Source of the DNA: Candidatus Poseidoniales archaeon
GTDB taxonomy: Archaea > Thermoplasmatota > Poseidoniia > Poseidoniales > Poseidoniaceae
Length of the DNA: 32,115 bases
Assembly (NCBI GenBank): GCA_003602475.1
Contig: QQSC01000006.1
Span: 1-32,115 of the forward strand
Direction of reading: 5' to 3'
The stretch's first letter is position 1, and each line of letters begins with the position of its first letter. Positions 19,682-27,520 of the stretch are shown here, in pieces. The notes under the pieces are model-generated. The model was not told the origin of the DNA, searched no databases, and saw only the letters and a program-made list of their open reading frames with translations. The translations under genes were made by a program, and so were the position numbers.

Positions 19682-20770
19682 ATGCTCAACCAAGCATATG
19701 CAGCCGTCGTACCCGTTGGAGAGAGCACCGGAAACGGTGACCTGTCCCTTCTCATTTTTTACCTCACGCTGGCTCTCGGGGTGTCGTTTGTTTGTTCCAT
19801 TCTGGAAGCTATCGTTCTTTCAATGCCACAGACCTATGTTTCTATGCTCGAAGCGGATGGCAAAAAAACAGCCGGATTATGGGCCTACCTGAAGGACGAC
19901 GATTCAGTACGGCCGCTCACAGCCATCTTGACGCTCAACACCATTGCCCACACAATGGGGGCTGCTGGTGTGGGCAGTGAAGTGCAAAACATATGGGGAT
20001 CTGAGGTGTTGACACTTGCCTCGTTTTTGCTCACGATTGCCGTCCTGTTTCTTTCCGAAATCATCCCGAAAACCCTGGGAACAGCCTATTGGAAACGATT
20101 GGCAACCCCAGCAGGGTACACCTTGTCGTTCATGACCAGAACCTTGTTTTGGCTCGTTGGACCCATCCAATATCTCAAATCAATTCTTCCCAAAGGCGAC
20201 GTTGCCATGGTGACGCGGGACGATGTTGCCGCCATGGCCGACCTCGGTGAAATCGAAGGGGCCCTGGAAGAATCCGAAGAAACGGTGATTCACAACCTCC
20301 TCAAATTAAGAGAGATCAAAGTGAACGAAGTGATGACGCCCCGGGTGGTGGTTAGTGCTTTTGACATGAATGCGACCATCAAGGAAATTTTAGACGAGCA
20401 CACCATTCTTCGATTTTCTCGCATCCCCGTTTACAACGAGCACATCGACAACATCGAAGGGTTGGTCATCCGCTCAGAAATCTTGATGGCAGCCAGCCGC
20501 GACGAATGGGACACCAAACTCAGCAGCATGATGAAACCAATCCTCAGCATCGACTTAGGAACCACTGTCGAGCGGGCCCTTGACGTGTTCCTCGTCAACA
20601 AACAACAATTTGCACTCATCAACGATGAATTCGGAGGGACCTCTGGAATCTTAACCATGGAGGACGTCATGGAGACGCTGCTTGGAAAAGAAATTGTGGA
20701 TGAACTTGACGAAGTTGAGGACATGCGTGAGTTGGCAAAGAAACAAGCCAAGGTAAAAAGCACAGAATAA
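19682..20770 (+). CDS. CNNM/CorC (hemolysin C-like) membrane protein with CBS pair
   Basis: DUF21-type transmembrane region (LSEIIPKTLGTAYWKR), then CBS segments EVMTPRVVVSAFDMNATIKEILDE..FSRIPVYNEHIDNIEGLV and NDEFGGTSGILTMEDVMETLLGKEIVDE. Confidence 0.92.
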   Translation: MLNQAYAAVVPVGESTGNGDLSLLIFYLTLALGVSFVCSILEAIVLSMPQTYVSMLEADGKKTAGLWAYLKDDDSVRPLTAILTLNTIAHTMGAAGVGSEVQNIWGSEVLTLASFLLTIAVLFLSEIIPKTLGTAYWKRLATPAGYTLSFMTRTLFWLVGPIQYLKSILPKGDVAMVTRDDVAAMADLGEIEGALEESEETVIHNLLKLREIKVNEVMTPRVVVSAFDMNATIKEILDEHTILRFSRIPVYNEHIDNIEGLVIRSEILMAASRDEWDTKLSSMMKPILSIDLGTTVERALDVFLVNKQQFALINDEFGGTSGILTMEDVMETLLGKEIVDELDEVEDMRELAKKQAKVKSTE

Positions 20771-20834
20771 TGTTGTTTTGCCCCCATTTCACACCTACGG
20801 ACTGGAGAGGCTGGGTTCGCAAGAGAGCACTGAT

Positions 20835-21827
20835 TCAACGTTCATTGTGTTGAATGTCATCCAACCATTCACCAACGATTTTATTTCTGAGGGGATGATT
20901 GTGCGAACCAGTGTGATGTAAACTTGGAAGCATGCGAGTGGTGAGTAGGCCCTTGTTTTGCAGCTCCATTTGGTGAATAAGGCGTTCGTAATGGGTTGCT
21001 CCGAGCCGTTCGTCTGGGTCGGCCTGAACCAAGAGACAGGGTTCGTGAAGGATGCCCCAAGCGGGTATGTCGGCGTCCGAGAGTGTATTGATGTCCGTTG
21101 CGGCTGGATTGAGGCGTTTGAACCGATTCATGACTCGATGTTGCAGGGATGGTTTGAAGATCTTCGGGAGTTTTAGCATTCGGCAAGTTTCCTCAAAAAT
21201 TTCGCTGTAGCCAGTCATGGGTGATTCCATGACCCATCCGCTTAATTCCAATCGGTGATGGAGTTCATCCCGCCTTTTACTGATTCGAAACCCGACAAAG
21301 CCTCCCATGCTGTGTCCATAGTACATGACGGGAACGGTTGTGGAAAACCCAAACTCCTCGATCAGAACGTTGACTGCCTGCATGATCACAGAGACCGACT
21401 GTTCAGCGGACCAAAACGACAATGATGAGGATGAACCATGACTCGGCAAGTCGATAAGCACCGCATTAAATCCTCGATCCAAAAACGGCTGTACTCGATC
21501 TGTCATTCGAATGGAACCGGAACTCCATCCGTGACACGCAAGAACAAGAGGAGCATTGCGATTAATTGATGAATGGTAAAGTTGGAGTGGGCCAATATCG
21601 GTTTGAACCCTAACGGAAACCCAGTGTTCGGTGATGGGCTCTTTCCTCGATGAAGGTGAACGGAAGGACCATCTGGTCATGGTGTTGATGTAAAGCCACC
21701 ATGTTCCACCTACCGCGAAAGGAATCCATGGAGCAAGATTATTCCAAATGGAGATGCCCAGGAGACTCGTCACCAGAAAACATTCAACCCATACCGGGTT
21801 AACCGGTCGTTTAACCATGGATGTCAC
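20835..21827 (-). CDS. Alpha/beta hydrolase
   Basis: VLACHGWSSGSIRM oxyanion region, GHSMGG nucleophile elbow, late His in LPSLHHTGSHNHPL; N-terminal hydrophobic segment. Confidence 0.85.
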   Translation of the reverse strand: MTSMVKRPVNPVWVECFLVTSLLGISIWNNLAPWIPFAVGGTWWLYINTMTRWSFRSPSSRKEPITEHWVSVRVQTDIGPLQLYHSSINRNAPLVLACHGWSSGSIRMTDRVQPFLDRGFNAVLIDLPSHGSSSSLSFWSAEQSVSVIMQAVNVLIEEFGFSTTVPVMYYGHSMGGFVGFRISKRRDELHHRLELSGWVMESPMTGYSEIFEETCRMLKLPKIFKPSLQHRVMNRFKRLNPAATDINTLSDADIPAWGILHEPCLLVQADPDERLGATHYERLIHQMELQNKGLLTTRMLPSLHHTGSHNHPLRNKIVGEWLDDIQHNER

Positions 21828-22738
21828 TCGGTTTTGGAGTCGGATGATTCATCGCTGGAATCGTCTTTGTTTTCCTGGTCTTCTGCCGATGCGGCCCCTT
21901 TTGCAGCAATCTTTGCTTGGCGCTTTTCTTGTCGCTCCAAAAGTTGGTCCCCAAAGTTGCCCATGTTCTCAAGGCGAGCCCAGATTCCCGTTGCCTTTTC
22001 TTCCTCGGATGGAGTGTACTTGACGAGGTAAGCACCGAACAACAGGTCATACACGCCCTGGCTCATTTCACTTCCGTTCCTGAGGTATCTGTCAATGAAC
22101 CAAAGGATCATGAACACAGCACCCAATGAAAACATCACAATAGCCCCAGTGTTGCCATCTTCCGACAAATTTTGGAACTGGGTTCCTACCATAATCAATC
22201 CAATCAAAGCGGCCAGTCCGGCTGAATTGACCAAGATACCGTGGAGGAACACCGGGTCTCGGCCATCCCCTCGTACATATTTTGTTCTCGAAACAAATTG
22301 TCCAATGTTTCTGCTGAATTTCATTGGGATAAAAATCACGTTGATCACAATGATTCCACCGCTCACAGCAAAGAGGATGGTGGTCACGACACCGGTGTCC
22401 GAGGTTGCAATGAAAATAGCAGCAAACAAGACACCAAAGTTCACGATAAAATTCACCAACCAAGAAATTCGTCGGTTCATCCCGCTTGCGAGCTCGTAAT
22501 CCCCTGAGAGGCCTGCTGGACGCGCTCTTGGCACCTTGGCTTTAGCGGCTTTAGCGGGTTTTGCCTTGGCGGCTGGCTTAGCCTTAGCGACCGCTTTCGC
22601 TGCTGGTTTTGCTTTGGCCACCGCTTTCGCAACGGGTTTAGCCTTGGCAATGGCTTTAGGAGCCGCTTTGGCTTTTTTGTCTTCGGTATCGTTTCCGCCT
22701 GCTGCTGCAGCCTTGTCGAGCAATCCCATGTTCTTCAC
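21824..22738 (-). CDS. Uncharacterised multi-helix membrane protein with Lys/Ala/Pro-repeat N-terminus
   Basis: 304 aa; KAKPAAKAVAKAKPAAKAK repeats then about four to five hydrophobic helices; overlaps both neighbours by 4 nt. Confidence 0.75.
   Translation of the reverse strand: MKNMGLLDKAAAAGGNDTEDKKAKAAPKAIAKAKPVAKAVAKAKPAAKAVAKAKPAAKAKPAKAAKAKVPRARPAGLSGDYELASGMNRRISWLVNFIVNFGVLFAAIFIATSDTGVVTTILFAVSGGIIVINVIFIPMKFSRNIGQFVSRTKYVRGDGRDPVFLHGILVNSAGLAALIGLIMVGTQFQNLSEDGNTGAIVMFSLGAVFMILWFIDRYLRNGSEMSQGVYDLLFGAYLVKYTPSEEEKATGIWARLENMGNFGDQLLERQEKRQAKIAAKGAASAEDQENKDDSSDESSDSKTE
22526..22678 (-). repeat. Low-complexity AKAKP(A/V)AKA-type coding repeat
   Basis: Direct reading of codons for aa 21-71 of the 304-aa ORF. 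Confidence 0.85.
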
Positions 22739-23703
22739 GCACCCTTGTATTCTTCGCCAATGCGACTGTAAATTTCGAACTCAGGCGAAGAGACAAACGC
22801 ATTGATGGAATCGTCAGGCATGTTGCCCAACAGGTCGTCGACCATCAAATAAAATTCCCGACGAGTTTCATCGCTTGTGGTGGTTGGCGATGCATGCACC
22901 TCTTTTAGCAAATCAAAACCAGAGCTGTTCATGAATTCTGTAACAATATTCTCTGGCAAGTGGTCACCAAGAAGGTCGTTCGCCAAGACGACAAACGATT
23001 CGAACAGTTCATCGATTTCACTGGTTTCAACCGGGGCAGCTACAGGTGTTTCTTGAGCTGAAGCAGGCACATCGGATTTGAGTGCTTTTCGACGAGCCAT
23101 CAACTCTGTCAACACCGGTTTAAGTTCCGCTAGTGAGGCCGTGTCACCCGTGGCTTTTGCTTCCTGATACAACGGTTTGAGTTGGCGAAGTTCCGATTCC
23201 ACCGTCTTCAATTCTTCCGCTGGCGTCAGCTCGGTTGGTTCGTCCTGGCCGATGAGTTCGACGGTCGGTGCATCACGAAGTTCTGCCTTCTTTTCTTCAA
23301 GCGATGCTTTTCGCATGACGATGATCTCACGGTCAAGGGAGTGGCCAAACCTGTCTGCGTACCTGTCTAAAAGTGAGCCAGCCTCTTTGTTGCTGATTCG
23401 GTCGATGTGACCGTAGATCTGTTGGAGGGGCTTTTCGGACCTCTTTGCCCATAGAGAACCGTATTCTGAGGAATCGACTCGTTCTGAAAGGCTCGTAGGT
23501 TGTGTGGGCTCAACGGCAGGTTGAGTTGCTTGTGGTGCGACGGGGAGAGGCTCAGTAGGGAGCGGCAGGGGTGCCAATGGAAGGTCGCCAGGAAGAGGAA
23601 GTGGTGGCAGTTCTCCGGGCATTGGAAGGGGTGCTGGGAGAGGGGCGTCAGAGGACGTGGCCTTCTTCGATTTCTTACCACGACGTAGTCCCAATGACCT
23701 CAC
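22735..23703 (-). CDS. Uncharacterised protein: basic start, Pro/Leu-rich linker, helical core, duplicated C-terminal motif
   Basis: 322-aa ORF; PLPAPLPMPGELPPLPLPGDLPLAPLPLPTEPLP linker; two related copies of ..DLLG..P...(I/V)..F..S..F.. at the C-terminus. Confidence 0.7.
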   Translation of the reverse strand: MRSLGLRRGKKSKKATSSDAPLPAPLPMPGELPPLPLPGDLPLAPLPLPTEPLPVAPQATQPAVEPTQPTSLSERVDSSEYGSLWAKRSEKPLQQIYGHIDRISNKEAGSLLDRYADRFGHSLDREIIVMRKASLEEKKAELRDAPTVELIGQDEPTELTPAEELKTVESELRQLKPLYQEAKATGDTASLAELKPVLTELMARRKALKSDVPASAQETPVAAPVETSEIDELFESFVVLANDLLGDHLPENIVTEFMNSSGFDLLKEVHASPTTTSDETRREFYLMVDDLLGNMPDDSINAFVSSPEFEIYSRIGEEYKGA

Positions 23704-23780
23704 CTGTATTGCAGGGTGGGCAATCCACCCTTGAACCTTCCCTCAGCCCACTTCACAAACTGGGCATTGAGAAGTGAAGT

Positions 23781-24983
23781 TCAACCGACGATACGTGCCC
23801 ATCCTTTGAGGACAAGGAACGTGGCACCGGATTCGTGGATACGGATTCGTTCTCCAGCTTTAGTTTCGAATCGACGTTCACCAAATTGAGCAACAGCACC
23901 ATCCAGTGTGAATTCAACCTCAATCGTCTCGTCCATTCCCAGTACGAGGGTTTCTTGAAGCGGATTAAATGTGTTTGAACCATCGGGATCAAGGCGATTG
24001 AGTGGGAATTCTGTAACACGCATTCCCGTTTTCCCGTGTAGTGACGTCGGCCAACGAATTTGTCGTCGTACGTCGATGGTCACCACCTCGTCTGTCTCAC
24101 CGGCAGAACCCAACACCACCGATGCATCGGACTTGAGAAGGTTGAGGAACAACCCTTGGTAGTTCGATAGCAGGTCAAACCGTCCTTCCATCAGTCTTTT
24201 GGACCGCTCGGGGTGGTCAATGAGTGAGGATAGTTTGCGGATGGCATCTGCAGTTACCTGAGAGGTTTTACCCTCCCGACGTTGGAGTGAACGCAATTCC
24301 GCCTCCAGTCGTTTGAGTTCTTCAGCTGAACCTTCCACTTGCCGATTGATGTTGGTGAGGGTCGCCATCATGTCCCCCATACCCGCACGAAGGCGCCGAG
24401 TCCATCCCTTTGCATCACCTTCTCTGAAGCGTGCAAGCCCGCCTTGAACGTCCACGCCCTCTCCTCGAATGTGAGAAACAAGTTCTCTTCGAGCTTCTGA
24501 ATCCAAATGAAAGAACTTCGGGTCGCGGTAGTGCAAATGGAAACCTCTGTGACCAGAGAATGTGACTTGGAGGAATCGCTCATCAAATCCAAATTCAGGT
24601 TCCAAAAAATCGTTCCACAGAGACCAGGCTTGTTCTTGAATGACCTCCAGCATCGCCGGAAAATCTTTGTCGGTTACACCAGGCAAGTGGTCGCCATCCA
24701 AATCAAAGATCAGATCTGCCCCTTGCCACCCTTTATCGTCCATTTTAAGCTCGTATGGTCGCTTCCAGTAAGCGGTTGAGTAGAAACAAGAATGCATGGC
24801 TCGTTCGGACAGGAATTGCCTCACGTCGGCGGTCGTGGAGAACGCCTTATGACGAAGAGGAGGCGCTCCGCCGAACGGAATAAACATCCATTCCCTTGTC
24901 CTGAACCTCGGGGGTGACCACAAAGGTGCGGTGTGGTAGTATTGGCTGAAGCGATGTGCGAATCGAGCCCAACCATCCGCCAT
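23781..24983 (-). CDS. priS: DNA primase small (catalytic) subunit
   Basis: REWMFIPFGG, LIFDLDGDH catalytic Asp motif, FSGHRGFHLHYRDP, VTIDVRRQIRWPTSLHGKTGMRV. Confidence 0.94.
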   Translation of the reverse strand: MADGWARFAHRFSQYYHTAPLWSPPRFRTREWMFIPFGGAPPLRHKAFSTTADVRQFLSERAMHSCFYSTAYWKRPYELKMDDKGWQGADLIFDLDGDHLPGVTDKDFPAMLEVIQEQAWSLWNDFLEPEFGFDERFLQVTFSGHRGFHLHYRDPKFFHLDSEARRELVSHIRGEGVDVQGGLARFREGDAKGWTRRLRAGMGDMMATLTNINRQVEGSAEELKRLEAELRSLQRREGKTSQVTADAIRKLSSLIDHPERSKRLMEGRFDLLSNYQGLFLNLLKSDASVVLGSAGETDEVVTIDVRRQIRWPTSLHGKTGMRVTEFPLNRLDPDGSNTFNPLQETLVLGMDETIEVEFTLDGAVAQFGERRFETKAGERIRIHESGATFLVLKGWARIVG

Positions 24984-25032
24984 GCTCTTGCCCCGCTTGT
25001 TTCAGAGCGCTGAGGCTACATGAACCGTGCGC

Positions 25033-25242
25033 TTATTCATTGCTCATCCAGAATCGTTGATCGGCTGATGCAACCTGAGTCACGGTATCTGCGCCTGTCG
25101 CTTCCACATAATGATCCCAGCACATGTAGAACTTGTCAACAACCATGGCATTACCAAACGTCAATCGGACGCCGCAGGAGTGGCATCGAGGACCAAGTTC
25201 ACCGTTGGGTGCTTGAGCGAGTTGGACATGTTCGTGTGGCAT
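25033..25242 (-). CDS. Mini-protein with a Cys-rich putative metal site
   Basis: 69 aa, PRCHSCGVRLTFGNAMVVDKFYMCWDHY (CxxC...CxxH); in the same direction between the HEAT protein and priS. Confidence 0.55.
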   Translation of the reverse strand: MPHEHVQLAQAPNGELGPRCHSCGVRLTFGNAMVVDKFYMCWDHYVEATGADTVTQVASADQRFWMSNE

Positions 25243-25302
25243 GAGTCTCCTTCCTTGTTTGGCCCTGAGGTCTGAAGTCTTTGAAGTTGAGGGATGGAAA
25301 CC

Positions 25303-25788
25303 TCACCAGTCAGCATTTTCAAATTCCGCACTTGCCACCCATTTGAGAAGGTCGAGAGCCACTTCACACGATTCGGACACTTCAGGTTGAGGGTCGAGGG
25401 CATGCTTACGAAGAGTGGGGACCACCGATACATCTCCAATGGCGCCCATGGCCTCTGCGGCCTCGTGTCGCACCATGACATGTTCGTCGTTGTCTTCCAA
25501 ACGCTCGGTCAACGTGGGCAATGCAACATTGTTTTGCATTTGCCCGAGGACGTAAGCAATCTCGTGGCGAAGAAGAGCGCTTTTCGCATCAAAGCCATCA
25601 CAAAGAGCAAGACATGCCTCGTCTGAGCGGTGATTGCGTAAGGAAAAGACCGCCCGCATTCGATGAAACAAGGGGATTGTTTCATCCAGAAGTGTTGTAC
25701 GCCATGCGTCAACGTTTCCCAGCGGCTCGGGTGGCGCAGGGTCAACAGACCCGTACTGGCTCACCTGCGGGATGGGCTGGGGTTCCAT
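25303..25788 (-). CDS. HEAT-repeat protein resembling one half (C-terminal half) of eukaryotic deoxyhypusine hydroxylase
   Basis: YGSVDPAPPEPLG..LLDETIPLFHRMRAVFSLRN...SALLRHEIAYVLGQMQ...MVRHEAAEAMGAIGD..DPQPEVSESCEVALDLL; two RHE motifs 33 residues apart. Confidence 0.8.
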   Translation of the reverse strand: MEPQPIPQVSQYGSVDPAPPEPLGNVDAWRTTLLDETIPLFHRMRAVFSLRNHRSDEACLALCDGFDAKSALLRHEIAYVLGQMQNNVALPTLTERLEDNDEHVMVRHEAAEAMGAIGDVSVVPTLRKHALDPQPEVSESCEVALDLLKWVASAEFENADW

Positions 25789-25797
25789 ATTGATGCC

Positions 25798-26676
25798 TCA
25801 AGCGCCAATAAAATCAATGGTGTCAACGTCAAAGTCCGAACGAATTAGGCCAAGGGATTGGCCATCGTTGATGAATTTGCGAATGGATGCTCGGCCCTCA
25901 TCGCGGTAGTCAATGGTTCGGTCGTTGACATACATGGAAACGAAGGCTTTGTTGGTGTCGTCGTCAATGCCACGCCCCCACGCTTTGGCGAATTCCAATG
26001 CTTCGTCTGGTGAACGAATGGCGTGTTCAATGGACATTTTGGTGTACAGGGTGATGTCTTCCATCACCTGTTGACCAAGGTCCCGACGGACCACGTTTCC
26101 ACCGAGTGGCATGGGCCAGTTGTCCGTTGAGGAGTTCCACCATTTGCCCAGGTCAATGAGAACGTCAAGGTCATGTTCCACGTAGGTCAGTTGACCCTCG
26201 TGAATGATCAAACCGCTGAGGAATGTGCCGTCAAGGATTCGGGGGATGATTTCATCGAACGGGACCACTTCAACTTGGCAGTCGCCCCAGGCCAAACGCA
26301 ATCCAAGGTATGCACTGGTTTTGAGTCCAGGAACTGCGATGGTGTTGGCACGAACTTCTTCTTCTGAAACGCCATTTTTGCAGACCACCATCGGCCCATA
26401 GCCCTCCCCCATCGACGCTCCGCAATTCATCAGGGCGTAATGTTCGGATATCTCGGGGTAAGCGTGGATGGAGACAGCCGAAACTTCGAGTTCCTGCTTC
26501 ATGGCTCGGTGGTTCAAGGTTTCAATGTCTTGCAACTCATGAACGAAGTTGTAGCCAGGCGTGGGGAAAGCCCCAGTTGTCATGGCATGGAACATGAAGG
26601 CATCGTCCGGGTCTGGACTGTGCCCAATTCTTACGATTTTGTTTCCGTCTTCGTCAAGAGGCAATTCTGCGACCAT
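25798..26676 (-). CDS. mqnD: 1,4-dihydroxy-6-naphthoate synthase
   Basis: RIGHSPDPDDAFMFHAMTTG, SVHAYPEI-type segment SAVSIHAYPEISEHYALMNCGASMGEGYGP, LPLGGNVVRRDL-like segment. Confidence 0.93.
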   Translation of the reverse strand: MVAELPLDEDGNKIVRIGHSPDPDDAFMFHAMTTGAFPTPGYNFVHELQDIETLNHRAMKQELEVSAVSIHAYPEISEHYALMNCGASMGEGYGPMVVCKNGVSEEEVRANTIAVPGLKTSAYLGLRLAWGDCQVEVVPFDEIIPRILDGTFLSGLIIHEGQLTYVEHDLDVLIDLGKWWNSSTDNWPMPLGGNVVRRDLGQQVMEDITLYTKMSIEHAIRSPDEALEFAKAWGRGIDDDTNKAFVSMYVNDRTIDYRDEGRASIRKFINDGQSLGLIRSDFDVDTIDFIGA

Positions 26677-26717
26677 GGTTCTTCCACCTTACCGACCTTC
26701 ATGAACCAACCGTCTTG

Positions 26718-27515
26718 TTACCACGCAAACTCGGGTTCACCGTCAAGTTCACAAGCCTCGATGAGAAACGCTCTGAGGCCCTCAACATGTCGTTCATTGA
26801 GTCGATTGAACACCTCGCCGTAATACTGGTCCAGCCGTTCATAGGTCAGGTCAGATCGTTCCATGGACCAACGAATAACGGCATCTCGTTTGGGGCCATC
26901 CCTTTCAAAATCCTCTAGATTTCCAAGCAAGGCTCGATGAGCTGCATGCACTTGTTCAAGTGGCGTGTCCCGTCTCGCCACAAAAACGCCAAAAATCATC
27001 GGGAGTTGGTGTCGTTCGGTCCATGCTTGTCCCAGGTCGAGGCGGACCATGTCTGGGAAGGCTTTTGCCACCTCAAGAGCGCGGTCACCTATGAGCAGAG
27101 CACCGTCGGCTCTGCCCATCATCAATTCATAATCTGGGCCCGTGGTGATGTAGTTCATTGGCAAACCCTTTACTCGCAGCAAATACTTCAACAACGCCAC
27201 AGATGAGGCCGAATCGGATGGCAAAGCAATTGTTTTCATCTCATCTATGGGTTTGGCGCCGAAAAGCAACACGCTTCCTACTTCACCCTCGGAGCCAATG
27301 CCAATGTCGGGGATGAGGACGAGTTTGTCATGGTTCGAGGCGTAGTCAGCTGCTGGGATTGGTGCGATAATACAGTCTCGACGAAGAACGTGCCCGGTCA
27401 ACCAAGATGGAGGAGCAGCGAGAACGTTCCATTGTTCGCTCAGGTTGTGAAACAGCGGGTCACAATTGATGAAGGCGACTCGCCCAATGGTGTTGTTCCA
27501 CGTGTTCATTCTCAA
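26718..27515 (-). CDS. mqnA: Chorismate dehydratase
   Basis: RVAFINCDPLFHNL, PSDSASSVALLKYLL, ALLIGDRALEVA, LGQAWTERHQLPMIFGVFVARRD. Confidence 0.92.
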   Translation of the reverse strand: MRMNTWNNTIGRVAFINCDPLFHNLSEQWNVLAAPPSWLTGHVLRRDCIIAPIPAADYASNHDKLVLIPDIGIGSEGEVGSVLLFGAKPIDEMKTIALPSDSASSVALLKYLLRVKGLPMNYITTGPDYELMMGRADGALLIGDRALEVAKAFPDMVRLDLGQAWTERHQLPMIFGVFVARRDTPLEQVHAAHRALLGNLEDFERDGPKRDAVIRWSMERSDLTYERLDQYYGEVFNRLNERHVEGLRAFLIEACELDGEPEFAW

Positions 27516-27520
27516 CGCTC

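Noticed and set aside
22526-22678. Possible CRISPR or tandem DNA repeat
   Set aside because: Repeat units are imperfect, short and in frame within a coding region, without spacers; it is a low-complexity protein segment.
22536-22805. Ala-rich plus-strand ORF resembling a hydrophobic helix
   Set aside because: Antisense of the Lys/Ala/Pro repeat; hydrophobic look is a complement artefact.
25303-25788. Reading the HEAT protein as a frameshifted remnant of full-length DOHH
   Set aside because: Upstream sequence is intact mqnD ending 9 nt away and downstream is a separate small ORF; no second HE-containing half in any nearby frame of the ORF track.
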